A DNA stretch of 64,000 nt from BOG-908 sp965199235 (GCA_965199235.1 CBDAQU010000001.1:372001-436000); one strand, 5' to 3'. Counted from the first letter of the stretch, positions 1 to 9,246 are shown. Notes: generated from the sequence alone by a model not told the origin. A program made the numbers and translations.

Positions 1-696
1 CTGATGGCGCGCCAGGTCAGCGTGGGCCGGGAAGACCAGGCGCGGGACTCGCTCAACCGCGGCATCGAGTATGCGCTGCTGCTGACCTTGCCCGCCGGTG
101 CTGCGCTCTGCATCATCGCCGACCCGATCCTGCAGGTGCTGTTCGTGCACGGCGCCTTCACCCATGCCGACGCGACGATGAGCGCGCAGTCGCTGACCGC
201 CTACGCCGCCGGCCTGCCCGCCTTCGTGGTGATCAAGGTGCTCGGCCCAGGCTTCTTCGCGCGCGGCGACACGTCCACGCCGGTCAAGATCGGCATGGGC
301 ATCCTGGCGCTCAACATCGCCCTCAGCCTGGCCCTGATGCACCCGCTGCGCCACGTCGGCCCGCCGCTTGCCACCACGCTGGCGATGACGGTGAACGTGA
401 TCCTGCTGGCGACGCTGCTGCTGCGGCGCGGCCACCTCGCGCCCGACCGGATGCTATGGTCGCGTCTGGCGCGCATGGCGGCTGCAACCTGCATCATGGC
501 TGGCATGCTGTGGCGATTGCGCATCTGGCTGGCACCACAACCCAAAAATGTTTCCATTTCGGCCTTAACCGTTATGGTTGCAGCCGGCGTCGCGGTGTAT
601 GGTGCGGCAGCGCTGGGTTTCGGCTTGGCCGATCTCGGCGCGATCAGGGAGGCGGTACGACGCAGGCTGAACCGGCCATCCAAAGTCCTGCCCTGA
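1..696 (+). CDS. murJ: Lipid II flippase MurJ, C-terminal part (5' end outside window)
   Basis: This is the C-terminal 231 residues of a MurJ/MviN-type flippase, which moves lipid-linked peptidoglycan precursor across the inner membrane. The frame is open at base 1, so the start lies upstream of the window. Visible family features are a hydrophobic helix followed by VLFVHGAF, the segment LGPGFFARGDTSTPVKIG (in MurJ the loop before the next helix), and several further hydrophobic helices ending in a short basic tail. The final TGA at 694-696 sits on the CTG proposed as the start of the next gene, so the following glycosyltransferase is probably translationally coupled. The family call is firm; only about half of the protein is visible. 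Confidence 0.9.
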   Translation: MMARQVSVGREDQARDSLNRGIEYALLLTLPAGAALCIIADPILQVLFVHGAFTHADATMSAQSLTAYAAGLPAFVVIKVLGPGFFARGDTSTPVKIGMGILALNIALSLALMHPLRHVGPPLATTLAMTVNVILLATLLLRRGHLAPDRMLWSRLARMAAATCIMAGMLWRLRIWLAPQPKNVSISALTVMVAAGVAVYGAAALGFGLADLGAIREAVRRRLNRPSKVLP

Positions 697-1787
697 CCAT
701 CGCCGACATCGGCCGACATCACGCCTCCGGCGCGGCCCCTTGCGTTGGCTTCCAGCAAATCGCGGCGGCGCAGCGCCGCCGCCCGCCCGCTCCGCTGTTC
801 CTGTTCGGTCCAGCCGCCCAGGCAGTGCATGACGAACTGTTCTCCCAGTTCGAACTGCCCGAGGTGGGCGTCTACGCGCTGGAGGACGCGACCGTTGCCC
901 CGAGCGGCATCGCCATCAAGGACGGGGTGGCGTTCAGCTCGCCAGCCTTCATCCATCCGCCGCATCATTTCGCCGAGGTGGTATATCGCCTGACGGGTGC
1001 GAGGCTGCCGTGCCGGCGGGTCAGGGGCACGGTGGCCGTGATCTACGGGCCAGGGCACGAGACCTATGGCCACTGGCTGGTCGATTTCCTGCCGCGCCTG
1101 TGGGTGCTGGCCCGATGCGGCTACGATCTGGGCAGGCTGCGCTACGTCGTGCCGCCGGAGCTGACGAAGGTGGCTCGCAGCCTGCTGGCCCATCTTGGCA
1201 TCGGCCGGTCGCAGCTGGTGCCCTACAGGTATTGGAGCGAAGTGCTGCAGGTGGACCAGCTGCTGCTGCCCACCGGCCTGCGCGTGCACAACCGCATCGG
1301 CACGCTGTTCGCCGAAGCGACCGCGTTTTGGACCAGCCGGCTGCGCGCGCGCGTGCCGGAGCAGGGCGAAACGCCGACCCACCTGATGGTGTCACGCCAC
1401 CGGGTGATCGGCGCGCGCATCCTGACCAACCGCACGCAAATCGAGGCGATCGCAGCCTCGCGCGGCTACACGGTCGTGCATCCACAGGAGATGACGCTGA
1501 GCGGCCAGGCGGCGCTGTTCGCCGGCGCCAGGGTGGTCGTGGGCGAATACGGCTCCGCCCTGCACGGTTCGGTCTACGCGGCGCCCGGCACGCTCGCCAT
1601 CGGCCTGCGCGGCACCTCGCGCCACCCAAGCTTCGTCCAGTCCGGCGTCGCCGCGGCGCTGGGCCAGCATTCCGGCTACGTTTTGGGCGACACGGTCCTC
1701 GGCGCCACCCCGGGCGATATCGGCCAGGTGTTCACCGTCCAGCCGGAGGATTTCGAGCGTGCCCTGGACATCGCAGCCCTCGTTTAG
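693..1787 (+). CDS. Glycosyltransferase family 61 protein (first of tandem pair)
   Basis: About 364 residues of a GT61 (DUF563-type) glycosyltransferase, probably transferring a sugar during surface polysaccharide synthesis. Recognisable segments are LFLFGP, YGHWLVDFLPRLWVL, a central VPYRYW region, and a C-terminal GEYGSALHGSVYAAPGT motif typical of the family. It is co-linear with the next gene and plainly its paralogue. The start is uncertain. The frame is open from an ATG at 456 inside murJ, but the paralogue begins shortly before LFLFGP. The only nearby in-frame initiator I see is CTG at 693, which overlaps the murJ stop in a 4-base CTGA arrangement. A CTG start is unusual, so the true start needs N-terminal evidence. 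Confidence 0.8.
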   Translation: MTIADIGRHHASGAAPCVGFQQIAAAQRRRPPAPLFLFGPAAQAVHDELFSQFELPEVGVYALEDATVAPSGIAIKDGVAFSSPAFIHPPHHFAEVVYRLTGARLPCRRVRGTVAVIYGPGHETYGHWLVDFLPRLWVLARCGYDLGRLRYVVPPELTKVARSLLAHLGIGRSQLVPYRYWSEVLQVDQLLLPTGLRVHNRIGTLFAEATAFWTSRLRARVPEQGETPTHLMVSRHRVIGARILTNRTQIEAIAASRGYTVVHPQEMTLSGQAALFAGARVVVGEYGSALHGSVYAAPGTLAIGLRGTSRHPSFVQSGVAAALGQHSGYVLGDTVLGATPGDIGQVFTVQPEDFERALDIAALV

Positions 1788-1804
1788 GAGTTCTTGAAGT
1801 CCGC

Positions 1805-2914
1805 ATGACCGATGCCGCGACCCTGGAGGCCCCACCCGCTACGCTGGCCAGCGTCGCCCGGGTCGCTGACCTTGCCGACCACCAGGCCCGAATGGACCAG
1901 CCGCTCGTCAGCTACCGGGTGGTGGAGCCCGCAGGCCGCAGCCCGGCACCGTCGCCTTCTTTCCTGTTCGGCCCGTCCGATGCCGAGCTGACCCGCCAGA
2001 TCTTCGGCCAGATGGAAACGCCAGAGGTCGGCGTCACCAGCATCGCCGACGCGGCTGTCGCCCCGACCGGCATCGGCCTGTGCCGCAACGTGGCGTTTTC
2101 TGCCTCGTCGCTGAACCACCCGCGCGAGCACGTCGCCACCATCGTCGGGCGGCTGAACGCCGTGAACCCGCCCTGCCGCGACGTGCCGGGCCCGCTCGTG
2201 CCGCTGTTCGGCCCGGCCGAGGAGGACGACGCCCATCTGCTGATCGACTACCTGCCCCGCCTGTGGCTGCTCGAACAGGCCGGCTACAAGCTCGACACGC
2301 TGTATTTCCTGGTGCCCGACCCGCTTGGGCCGATGCTGGAAGACGTGGTGCGGCTGCTGGGCATCCCCGACGAGCGGCTGGTCCGCTACGCGCATTGGCG
2401 GGAGACGATCCGCACCGACCTTCTTCTGCTGCCCTCCATCCTGCGCCGCCACGAAAGGCTGAGCGCCTGCTTGGGCGATGCGACGCGGTTCTGGATCGAC
2501 CGGCTTGGGCTTGCAGCGCCGGACCCGCAGGAGAGGATCTACGTGCCTGCGCCCGGTGCCGGCCTGGTCTTGCACAACCACCTGCGTATCGAGGCTGTGG
2601 CCGAACGGCGCGGCTACCGGATCGCGCCGATCGAGCATCTGGGCTTTGCCGAACGCGCGGCCCTGTTCAGCCGCGCTGCCTGCATCATCGGCCCCTACTC
2701 GACCGCCCTGCATTACAGCGTGTTCGCAGGCGCCGGCGCCACGGTCTGCGCGCTGCGCGGCACCGGGCGCGTTCCAGGCACGCTGCAGACCGGCCTGTGC
2801 CACGCTTTGGGACAGACCGCCGGCTACGTGCTCGGTGGGCAGGACCACGTGGGGTTTGCGGTGGACGAGGCCGATTTTCGGCGCGCGCTGGAGCTGATGG
2901 AGCTGCCGTCGTGA
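1805..2914 (+). CDS. Glycosyltransferase family 61 protein (second of tandem pair)
   Basis: A 369-residue GT61-family glycosyltransferase starting at the ATG 17 bases after the preceding gene; the longer open frame upstream is a shadow of that gene. It matches its neighbour along the whole length: FLFGPSDAE, LIDYLPRLWLLEQAG, VRYAHWRETI, and IGPYSTALHYSVFAGAG near the C-terminus. Like its neighbour it has no signal peptide or membrane helix, so it probably acts on the cytoplasmic face on a lipid-linked or nucleotide-activated substrate (inference). The stop overlaps the GTG of the next gene by four bases. The sugar donor and acceptor cannot be told from sequence. Confidence 0.85.
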   Translation: MTDAATLEAPPATLASVARVADLADHQARMDQPLVSYRVVEPAGRSPAPSPSFLFGPSDAELTRQIFGQMETPEVGVTSIADAAVAPTGIGLCRNVAFSASSLNHPREHVATIVGRLNAVNPPCRDVPGPLVPLFGPAEEDDAHLLIDYLPRLWLLEQAGYKLDTLYFLVPDPLGPMLEDVVRLLGIPDERLVRYAHWRETIRTDLLLLPSILRRHERLSACLGDATRFWIDRLGLAAPDPQERIYVPAPGAGLVLHNHLRIEAVAERRGYRIAPIEHLGFAERAALFSRAACIIGPYSTALHYSVFAGAGATVCALRGTGRVPGTLQTGLCHALGQTAGYVLGGQDHVGFAVDEADFRRALELMELPS

Positions 2915-3831
2915 GCCATCCGGTGATCCTGGTCATCGGCATGCACCGCAGCGGCACCAGCATGTGCGCAAACATTCTGCACAGCATGGGCGCGGACATG
3001 GCGGAGGCAGCCTATGCCGCGCCGGGCAACGCGAAAGGCCATTGGGAGCGTCCAAAGCTGGTGGACATCAACGACGCCATCTTCGGCTTCTTCAGCCGCG
3101 CCTGGACCGCGCCGTCCCACGTGCTGGACATGCCGCAATACTGGCTGGACGATCCGCGCGTGCAGGAGCTGCGCGCCCGCGCATCGTCCTGGCTCGGGCA
3201 GCAGCTCGGCTCCGGCCGGCCGTTCGGCTTCAAGGACCCGCGCACCACGCGTCTGCTGAGCTTCTGGCGGCAGGTGTTCGACGATGTGGGCGCCGCGCCG
3301 CGCTACGTCCTCTGCGTGCGGGACCCTGCCCAGGTGGCGCGTTCGCTGGCGGCGCGCGACGGCATGGACCGTGGCCAGGCGGAGTACCGCTGGCTGAGCT
3401 ACAACGTCGAGGCGATACGGGCGGTGGCTGGGTTGCCGGTCTGCATCGTGCCCTACGAACACTGGTTCGAGCGCCGTGCGGAGACGGCCGAGCGCCTGGC
3501 CGCGCATGTCGGCCTGCCGACTCCACCGCCCGAGGCGCTGGGCCGGGTCATCGATGCGGAGCTGCGCCACGACGGCGCGATTCCGCCCGCCGCCGCCCTC
3601 TCGCACCGCCTGCACCGCGCCATCGCCGGCAATGCGGAACAAGGCGGGGTTGGCCCCGAACTGCACCAGCTGGCCGTGCTGCTGGGCGAGATGAAGGACC
3701 AGGTGCAGCCGTTGCTGGTGGACGCGGAGGTGTTGCGCGCCGGAGCGGGCGATCAGCGCCGGGTGATCGGCGATCTGCAGGCGCTGGTCGGGCAGCTCCG
3801 CATCTCGGCGGAAAGCGTGAGGTCTGGCTAG
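2911..3831 (+). CDS. Sulfotransferase-family protein
   Basis: A 306-residue protein with the P-loop-like PAPS-binding motif GMHRSGTS at residues 10-17, the KDPRTTRL segment, and a VRDPAQVARSL motif that fits the 3'-phosphate-binding region of sulfotransferases. It starts with GTG, whose last bases form the stop of the upstream GT61 gene (GTGA overlap), so the two are probably translated together. The last roughly 100 residues are helical and coiled-coil-like and lie outside the core fold. Context suggests sulfation of the glycan built by the two GT61 enzymes; this is inference, and such proteins may also transfer other groups. The stop codon abuts a dispersed repeat, so the natural 3' flank may have been lost. 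Confidence 0.75.
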   Translation: MSHPVILVIGMHRSGTSMCANILHSMGADMAEAAYAAPGNAKGHWERPKLVDINDAIFGFFSRAWTAPSHVLDMPQYWLDDPRVQELRARASSWLGQQLGSGRPFGFKDPRTTRLLSFWRQVFDDVGAAPRYVLCVRDPAQVARSLAARDGMDRGQAEYRWLSYNVEAIRAVAGLPVCIVPYEHWFERRAETAERLAAHVGLPTPPPEALGRVIDAELRHDGAIPPAAALSHRLHRAIAGNAEQGGVGPELHQLAVLLGEMKDQVQPLLVDAEVLRAGAGDQRRVIGDLQALVGQLRISAESVRSG

Positions 3832-3944
3832 AGCAACGTCACGCAGACTGGAATGTCGGAGTGGCGAAATTGCTCGCCAAAAACCAGGCGTAGACCGATT
3901 TCACGTCCGCCTGCTCGCGGACACTCTGCGCGAAACCGGTCTAG
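3831..3944 (+). repeat. Dispersed repeat A, copy 1
   Basis: About 114 bases that recur, imperfectly, at 25505-25615 (inverted), 26174-26226 (inverted, partial), 32477-32588 (direct) and 52717-52754 (inverted, partial). Shared blocks are GTCACGCAGACTGGAAT, a central TTGCTCGCCAAA, and CGCGGACACTCTGCGCGAAA. An internal GTCCGC...GCGGAC inverted repeat can form a hairpin with a 6-base loop, enclosed by an outer ACCG...CGGT arm. No coding potential is seen. Confidence 0.8.
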
Positions 3945-3985
3945 CTGTCGCTACCACGGACGTTTTACCCATCGGGCTGCCACGA
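3941..3985 (+). repeat. Element B left-end fragment
   Basis: From 3941 the sequence CTAGCTGTCGCTACCACGGA continues into a stretch that matches the left terminus of the complete inverted-repeat element at 32647-32987, with homology continuing to about 3985. No right terminus is found near by. It directly abuts repeat A here, whereas at 32.6 kb about 58 bases separate the two, so this looks like a truncated copy. Confidence 0.65.
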
Positions 3986-4079
3986 TGACGATGTTGGTTG
4001 CTATGATGGTCTCCTGACGAGGCAGGTGGCCACGCGTTGTCGGCGTTTGACGACGTTGGTTTCGACGGACGGCGAGCGT

Positions 4080-4251
4080 GCGGACCTGCTGTCTGTGCCG
4101 GGCCGCCGCAAGACGGCCCAAGGCCTGGGTCAGCAGGATGTCGGCAGACCGGCGGGCAGCGATGGCGCGTCAGAAACGACCTCGTCGCCCGCCTCCGCCC
4201 GCCGCACCACCTGGTCGACTGAGCTTCCGCGTCGGTCACCGACACGTTCAT
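4080..4251 (-). pseudogene. Possible insertion-sequence transposase remnant
   Basis: Reading down from 4251, a frame begins MNVSVTDAEAQSTRW followed by Arg/Gly-rich sequence. This resembles the N-terminus of small helix-turn-helix transposase subunits of IS3-like elements, then loses similarity, as expected after a frameshift. The region also shares short blocks with element B (GCGAGCG and GCCGGGCCGCC...CAAGAC). The rest of the 3832-4386 spacer shows no intact gene. The assignment rests on pattern memory and is weak; it could be chance. Confidence 0.3.
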
Positions 4252-4386
4252 GGTGCCGCCTCGGCTTCGGTTGACAGGACATTTTGTCACCGTTGGGGAT
4301 GGTCCGTCTCAAGCTGCCCGCTGCGTGGTGATTTCGTTCCGCCTCTCGGCCGTGATAGGCCTCGGTCACCCAGAAGGCCCGGAACC

Positions 4387-4695
4387 ATGATCCACGTCGT
4401 CGCCATACTCACCGCCCACCCCGGCCAGCTTCGGGCGGCGCTGGATGCGTTTCGCGAGAACATGCCGGCGGTGCACGCCGAACCAGGCTGCATCGCCTAC
4501 CAGCCCTCGGTGGATACGGAGGGCTTGGGACCGATGCAGGACAAGATCGGCGAGGATGCCTTCATGGTCATCGAGACGTGGGCCAGTTTGGACGCGCTGC
4601 GCGCGCACGCGTCGGCACCGCACATGGTCGAGTACGCCCGCAAAACAAAGGACATGCTCGCGAGTCGGGTGATCCACGTGCTGTCGCCGGCCTGA
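4387..4695 (+). CDS. Antibiotic biosynthesis monooxygenase (ABM) domain protein
   Basis: A 102-residue single-domain protein of the ABM/YgiN dimeric alpha-beta barrel family. It begins MIHVVAILTAHPGQLRAALD and contains EPGCIAYQ, then DAFMVIETWASLDALRAHASAPHM, the standard layout of these small proteins. Members are cofactor-free monooxygenases acting on quinols or related aromatics, but many are uncharacterised and the substrate cannot be deduced. The start is the ATG at 4387; the upstream frame extension runs through repeat debris and is rejected. It stands alone, converging on the aldo/keto reductase gene. Confidence 0.8.
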   Translation: MIHVVAILTAHPGQLRAALDAFRENMPAVHAEPGCIAYQPSVDTEGLGPMQDKIGEDAFMVIETWASLDALRAHASAPHMVEYARKTKDMLASRVIHVLSPA

Positions 4696-4806
4696 ACACG
4701 CCCGCGATCGTTCGACAGCCCGCCGGTCGGACTCAGACGCACAGCCGTCATTGGCTATCGTGGATCAGGCCTGTCGGCGAGCGCGGGCTTATGCGCCTCG
4801 TCGGGC

Positions 4807-5790
4807 CTACTGAAAACCGGCGACGCGACGGGGCACGTAGTCGGCCTCCAGCGCGGCGACCTCCTCGGCCGTCAGCTCAACGCTCAAGGCCGCGACCGCA
4901 TCCTCCAGGTGGTGCGGCTTGCTGGCGCCGATGATCGGCGCGGTCACGCCCGGCTGGGCGAGAACCCAGGCAAGGGCTACCTGCGCCATCGGCACGCCGC
5001 GGGCCTCGGCGACGCGCGCCACCGCGCCCACGATGGCGCGGTCGCTGTTCTCGAAGCCGCGATAGAGGGATTTGCCGAACTGGTCCGTCTCCGCGCGCCT
5101 GGTCGGCGGCTCCTCGGTCCAGGGCCGTGTCAGCTTGCCGCGGGCCAGCGGGCTCCAGGGGATCACGCCGACCCCCTCCTCCCGGCACAGGCCAAGCATC
5201 TCTCGCTCCTCCTCCCGGTAGAGCAGGTTGAGGTGGTTCTGCATGGAAACGAAGCGCGTCCAGCCGTTCAGCTTTGCCAAATAGAGAGACTTGCAGAACT
5301 GCCAGGCGTGCATCGAGGAAGCGCCGAGGTAGCGGACCTTGCCGGCGCGGACCAGGTCGTGCAGCGCCTCCAGTGTCTCCTCCATCGGTGTTTCGGGATC
5401 AAAACGATGGATCTGGTAGAGGTCCACGTAGTCCATGCCGAGCCTGGCCAGGCTCGCGTCGATCGCCTCGAACACCGCCTTGCGCGACAGGCCGCCGCCG
5501 TTCGGCCCCTTGTGCATCGGCCCGTGCACCTTGGTCGCCACCACGAGCGCATGGCGCGGGACGTCGCGCAGCGCCAGTCCGAGGATCTCCTCGCTCGATC
5601 CCGCCGAATACACGTTGGCGGTGTCGAAGAAGTTGATGCCGTGTTCCAGCGCGCGGGCGATGAACGGCCGGCTTTCGGCTTCCGGCAGCGTCCATTCGTG
5701 GGTGCCCCGCCCCGGCTCGCCATAGGTCATGCAGCCAAGCGCGATGCGCGACACTTTCAGGCCGGTATGGCCGAGATTGACGTAATCCAT
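4807..5790 (-). CDS. yajO: Aldo/keto reductase, YajO-like
   Basis: A 327-residue NADPH-dependent aldo/keto reductase. Hallmarks are the N-terminal LGLKVSRIALGCMTYGEP-like segment, FFDTANVYSAGSSEE (catalytic Asp/Tyr region), VVATKV (catalytic Lys), YQIHRFD, LGASSMHAWQF, PWSPLARGKLTRPW, and a C-terminal PIIGASK coenzyme-binding motif. Length and layout match Escherichia coli YajO closely, including GEPGRGTHEWTLPE and the VAGFQ-type C-terminus. The start is the ATG at 5790, with GGAGGAGCG just upstream; an in-frame extension to 5889 lacks family similarity. The gene is divergent from the first RND permease, so the 107-base gap probably holds both promoters. The physiological substrate is unknown. 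Confidence 0.9.
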   Translation of the reverse strand: MDYVNLGHTGLKVSRIALGCMTYGEPGRGTHEWTLPEAESRPFIARALEHGINFFDTANVYSAGSSEEILGLALRDVPRHALVVATKVHGPMHKGPNGGGLSRKAVFEAIDASLARLGMDYVDLYQIHRFDPETPMEETLEALHDLVRAGKVRYLGASSMHAWQFCKSLYLAKLNGWTRFVSMQNHLNLLYREEEREMLGLCREEGVGVIPWSPLARGKLTRPWTEEPPTRRAETDQFGKSLYRGFENSDRAIVGAVARVAEARGVPMAQVALAWVLAQPGVTAPIIGASKPHHLEDAVAALSVELTAEEVAALEADYVPRRVAGFQ

Positions 5791-5897
5791 GGGGCGCTCC
5801 TCCTTGAGCGTGCTATTCCGCCCCTTATCGCAGGAGCGGGTCAAACGCGACACGCCACTCTCTGGCAACCGACACCTGACAACTGGCAACTGACCCC

Positions 5898-8800
5898 ATG
5901 TCGATCTCCGCCCCCTTCATCGCCCGCCCGATCGCCACCTGCCTGCTGTCCGTCGCCGTCCTGCTCGGCGGGGCGCTCGGCTACGCAGCCCTGCCGGTCT
6001 CCGCTCTGCCGCAAGTGGATTTCCCCACCATCGTCGTGACCACCAGCTACCCGGGCGCCGGGCCGGACACGATGGCGACCCTGGTGACCGCGCCACTTGA
6101 ACGGCAGCTTGGGCAGATCAACGGCATCACCACGCTGCAGAGCAGCTCGGCCGTCGGCATCAGCGAGATCACGCTTCAGTTTGACCTGACGCGCAGCATA
6201 GACGGCGCCTCCCAGGACGTGCAGGCGGCGATCAACGCGGCGCAGGGCGTGCTGCCGCAATCGCTGCCCTACCCGCCCAGCTACAGCAGGGTGAACCCGG
6301 CCGACGCGCCGATCCTGAGCCTGGCCGTCACCAGCGACACCGTGCCGGTGGACCAGGTGGCCGACGCCGCCGACACGCTGCTGCAGCCCAAGCTCAGCCA
6401 GATCGACGGCGTGGGCCGCGTGGTGGTGCAGGGCGGGCTGAAACCGGCCATCCGCGTGCAACTGGACCCCGCCCGGCTGGCCGCCTACGGCTTGTCGATG
6501 GAGGACGTGCGCACCGCCATCGACAGCGCCAACGTCAGCGGCGCCAAAGGCAGTTTCAACGGCGCCCACCTCGCCTACGCGGTCGGCACCAACGACCAGC
6601 TCCTCACCCCGGAAGCGTACCGCACCCTGATCCTCACCTGGCGCGCCGGCGCCGCAGTGCGGCTCAGCGATGTCGGCAGCGTGGTGCACGGCGTGGAGAA
6701 CGACCGCGTCGCCGCCTGGTACTACGACAAGAAAGGGGGGGGCCACCCGGCCGTGCTGGTGGACGTGCAGCGGCAGCCCGGCGCCAACATCGTGGGCACG
6801 GTGAACGCGGTGCGCGAGGAGCTGCCGGAGCTGACCCGCGCGCTGCCGCCGGGCATCCATATGGAGCTGGCGGCCGACCGGACCGCCACCATACGCGCCT
6901 CCGTCTCCGACGTGCAGCGCACGCTGCTGCTCTCGATGGTCCTCGTCGTCGGCGTGATCTTCCTGTTCCTGCGCAGCTGGCGCGCGACCGTCATTCCCGC
7001 GATCGCCCTGCCGCTCAGCCTGATTGGCACGTTCGGTGTGATGGACTGGCTGGGCTACGGCCTGGACAACCTCTCGCTCATGGCGCTGACGGTCGCGTCC
7101 GGCTTCGTGGTCGACGACGCCATCGTGATGATCGAGAACGTGGTCCGCTACATCGAGGACGGTGTGCCCCCTCTGGAGGCGGCGTTCCGCGGCGCCGGGC
7201 AGATCGGCTTCACCATCGTCTCGCTCACCGTCTCGCTGATCGCCGTGTTCATCCCCCTGCTGTTCATGGGCGGCGTCGTGGGCCGGCTGTTCAAGGAGTT
7301 TTCCGTCACCCTCTCGGTCGCGGTCGCGGTCTCTGCGGTGGTTTCGCTGACGCTGACGCCGATGATGTGCGGCAGGCTTCTGCGCCCGCACGTGGCTGGA
7401 CCTCCCTCGCGCTCGGAAAGGTTTTTTGGTGGCGTGCTGGAGCGCTACCGGCGCAGCCTGGCCGTCAGCCTGCGCCACCAGGGGCTGGTGCTCGGCCTTG
7501 CCGTGCTGACGCTTGTGGGCACGGTGGTGCTCTACGTGGTGGTGCCGAAAGGTTTCTTGCCGCAGCAGGACACCGGCGCGATCATCGCGACGACGCAGGC
7601 CGCGCAGAACGTGTCGATACCGGCGATGTCCGCCCTGCAGCTTCGCGCCGCGGCGATCGTGGAGCGCGACCCCGCCGTGGGCAGCGTCGCCTCCCTGGTG
7701 GGCGCGGGCAGCGTGAACCCCACCCCGAACGTCGGGCGGCTTTCCATCGTGCTGAAGCCGAGGCGCCAGCGGCAGACCGTCTCGACGGTGATCGCCAGGC
7801 TGCAATCGGCGCTGGCCGGCGTGCCAGGCCTGTCGGTGTTCATGCAGCCGGTGCAGGACATCCAGATCGGCGCACGCGTCAGCCGCACGCAGTATCAATA
7901 CACGCTGACCGACACCGACCAGGCCGAGCTGGAACATTGGACGCCGCTGCTGCTCGACCGGCTGGCGCGGCAGCCCGACCTGGCGAACGTGACCAGCGAC
8001 CAGCAGGCGCGCGGGTTTGCAGTAGAGATCGTGGTGGACCGCGACCGGGCAACGCGCCTCGGCGTGACGATGCAGGCGATCGAGGACGTTCTCTACGACG
8101 CATTCGGCCAGCGCCAGGTCAGCACCATATACCAGCAGAGCAACCAGTACCGCGTTGTGATGCAGGCCGACCCCGCCTGGATCGCCGACCCAGGCTCGCT
8201 CGCCCGCCTGCGCGTGCCCGGCACGGTGGCGAGTTTCGGGGCCAATGGCGCCGCGCAGATCGCCACCAGCACGGTCGCCACCACCAACACCGTGGCCCAG
8301 GTGCCGCTGCTGGCGGTGGCGCGGCTGGTGAGGAGGACCGCGCCGCTGGTGATCACCCACCAGGCGCAGTTCCCCTCGGTCACCATCAGCTTCGACGTGC
8401 GCGCCGGTGCCTCCCTGGGCAACGCCGTGGCGGCCGTGCAGCAGGCCGAGCGCGACATCGGCATGCCGGCGACCATCATCGGCGCCTATTCGGGCGACGC
8501 GGCCGAGTTCCAGCGCAGCCTGGCCGCCGAACCCTGGCTGATCCTGGCGGCCGTTGCCGTCATCTACATCGTGCTCGGCGTGCTCTACGAAAGTTTCGTC
8601 CACCCCGTCACCATCCTGTCCACCCTGCCCTCGGCCGGCATCGGCGCGTTGCTGGCGCTGATGGTCACCGGCGCCGACCTGTCGATCGTGGCGCTGGTCG
8701 GCATCGTGCTGCTGATGGGCATCGTGAAGAAGAACGGCATCCTGGTGGTGGATTTCGCGCTGGAGGCCGAGCGCGAACGCGGCCTGTCGCCCGAGGACGC

Positions 8801-9059
8801 CGCCGTCGAAGCCTGCGTGCTGCGCTTCCGGCCGATCATGATGACCACGGCGGCGGCCCTGCTCGGCGCGCTGCCGCTGGTTCTGGACCGCGGCACGGGG
8901 TCCGAACTGCGCTGGCCGCTTGGGGTCGCAATCGTTGGCGGGCTGCTGCTGAGCCAGGTGCTGACGCTGTACACGACGCCGGCGATCTATGTCGGTTTCG
9001 AGCGGCTGCGCAGGCGCGTGCCTCGCGCGTCCACCGCCCAGGTGGCGCTGGCGGAGTGA
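5898..9059 (+). CDS. RND-family efflux permease (HAE1/MdtB-C type), first of pair
   Basis: A 1053-residue inner-membrane resistance-nodulation-division transporter, the usual length for the family. It opens with FIARPIATCLLSVAVLLGGALGY, has two large periplasmic loops, and carries the paired aspartates in GFVVDDAIVMIENVVRYIEDG (TM4) that relay protons. The C-terminal GIVLLMGIVKKNGILVVDFA and RFRPIMMTTAAALLGALPL segments are diagnostic. The second permease follows 187 bases later, giving an MdtBC-like pair. No membrane fusion protein or TolC-like channel is encoded nearby, so partners must be elsewhere. Drug specificity cannot be read from sequence. Confidence 0.93.
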   Translation: MSISAPFIARPIATCLLSVAVLLGGALGYAALPVSALPQVDFPTIVVTTSYPGAGPDTMATLVTAPLERQLGQINGITTLQSSSAVGISEITLQFDLTRSIDGASQDVQAAINAAQGVLPQSLPYPPSYSRVNPADAPILSLAVTSDTVPVDQVADAADTLLQPKLSQIDGVGRVVVQGGLKPAIRVQLDPARLAAYGLSMEDVRTAIDSANVSGAKGSFNGAHLAYAVGTNDQLLTPEAYRTLILTWRAGAAVRLSDVGSVVHGVENDRVAAWYYDKKGGGHPAVLVDVQRQPGANIVGTVNAVREELPELTRALPPGIHMELAADRTATIRASVSDVQRTLLLSMVLVVGVIFLFLRSWRATVIPAIALPLSLIGTFGVMDWLGYGLDNLSLMALTVASGFVVDDAIVMIENVVRYIEDGVPPLEAAFRGAGQIGFTIVSLTVSLIAVFIPLLFMGGVVGRLFKEFSVTLSVAVAVSAVVSLTLTPMMCGRLLRPHVAGPPSRSERFFGGVLERYRRSLAVSLRHQGLVLGLAVLTLVGTVVLYVVVPKGFLPQQDTGAIIATTQAAQNVSIPAMSALQLRAAAIVERDPAVGSVASLVGAGSVNPTPNVGRLSIVLKPRRQRQTVSTVIARLQSALAGVPGLSVFMQPVQDIQIGARVSRTQYQYTLTDTDQAELEHWTPLLLDRLARQPDLANVTSDQQARGFAVEIVVDRDRATRLGVTMQAIEDVLYDAFGQRQVSTIYQQSNQYRVVMQADPAWIADPGSLARLRVPGTVASFGANGAAQIATSTVATTNTVAQVPLLAVARLVRRTAPLVITHQAQFPSVTISFDVRAGASLGNAVAAVQQAERDIGMPATIIGAYSGDAAEFQRSLAAEPWLILAAVAVIYIVLGVLYESFVHPVTILSTLPSAGIGALLALMVTGADLSIVALVGIVLLMGIVKKNGILVVDFALEAERERGLSPEDAAVEACVLRFRPIMMTTAAALLGALPLVLDRGTGSELRWPLGVAIVGGLLLSQVLTLYTTPAIYVGFERLRRRVPRASTAQVALAE

Positions 9060-9180
9060 GGCGAAGCGGCTCGGCGCGCCGTGGACGAAGCGACGACAAC
9101 GTCGTCGCGAGCAACGGGTACAAAGGTAGCGGGCGAATTCATCTCATGATGCCAACCCAGAGAGATATATCAGTAAAAAC

Positions 9181-9222
9181 AGAAGTTTCTTGCTTCTTTC
9201 TTGCGAAGAAGAAGGTCTTCTC
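9181..9222 (+). repeat. AT-rich hairpin repeat D, copy 1
   Basis: An AT-rich island in GC-rich DNA between the two permease genes. It reads GAAGTTTCTTGCTTCTTTCT and continues into GCGAAGAAGAAGG, able to form an imperfect hairpin. The same pattern, aligned over about 40 bases, occurs as an inverted pair at 26035-26140. It ends about 25 bases before the ATG of the second permease and so could lie in its leader or attenuate read-through. Confidence 0.6.
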
Positions 9223-9246
9223 TTGTTTCAATGCAAAACATCTCAG

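Noticed and set aside
5841..8603. A 920-codon open frame on the minus strand opposite the first RND gene
   Set aside because: Its product is His/Arg/Asp-rich with no domain and is the typical antisense shadow of a GC-rich gene; the opposite strand has a full-length permease.
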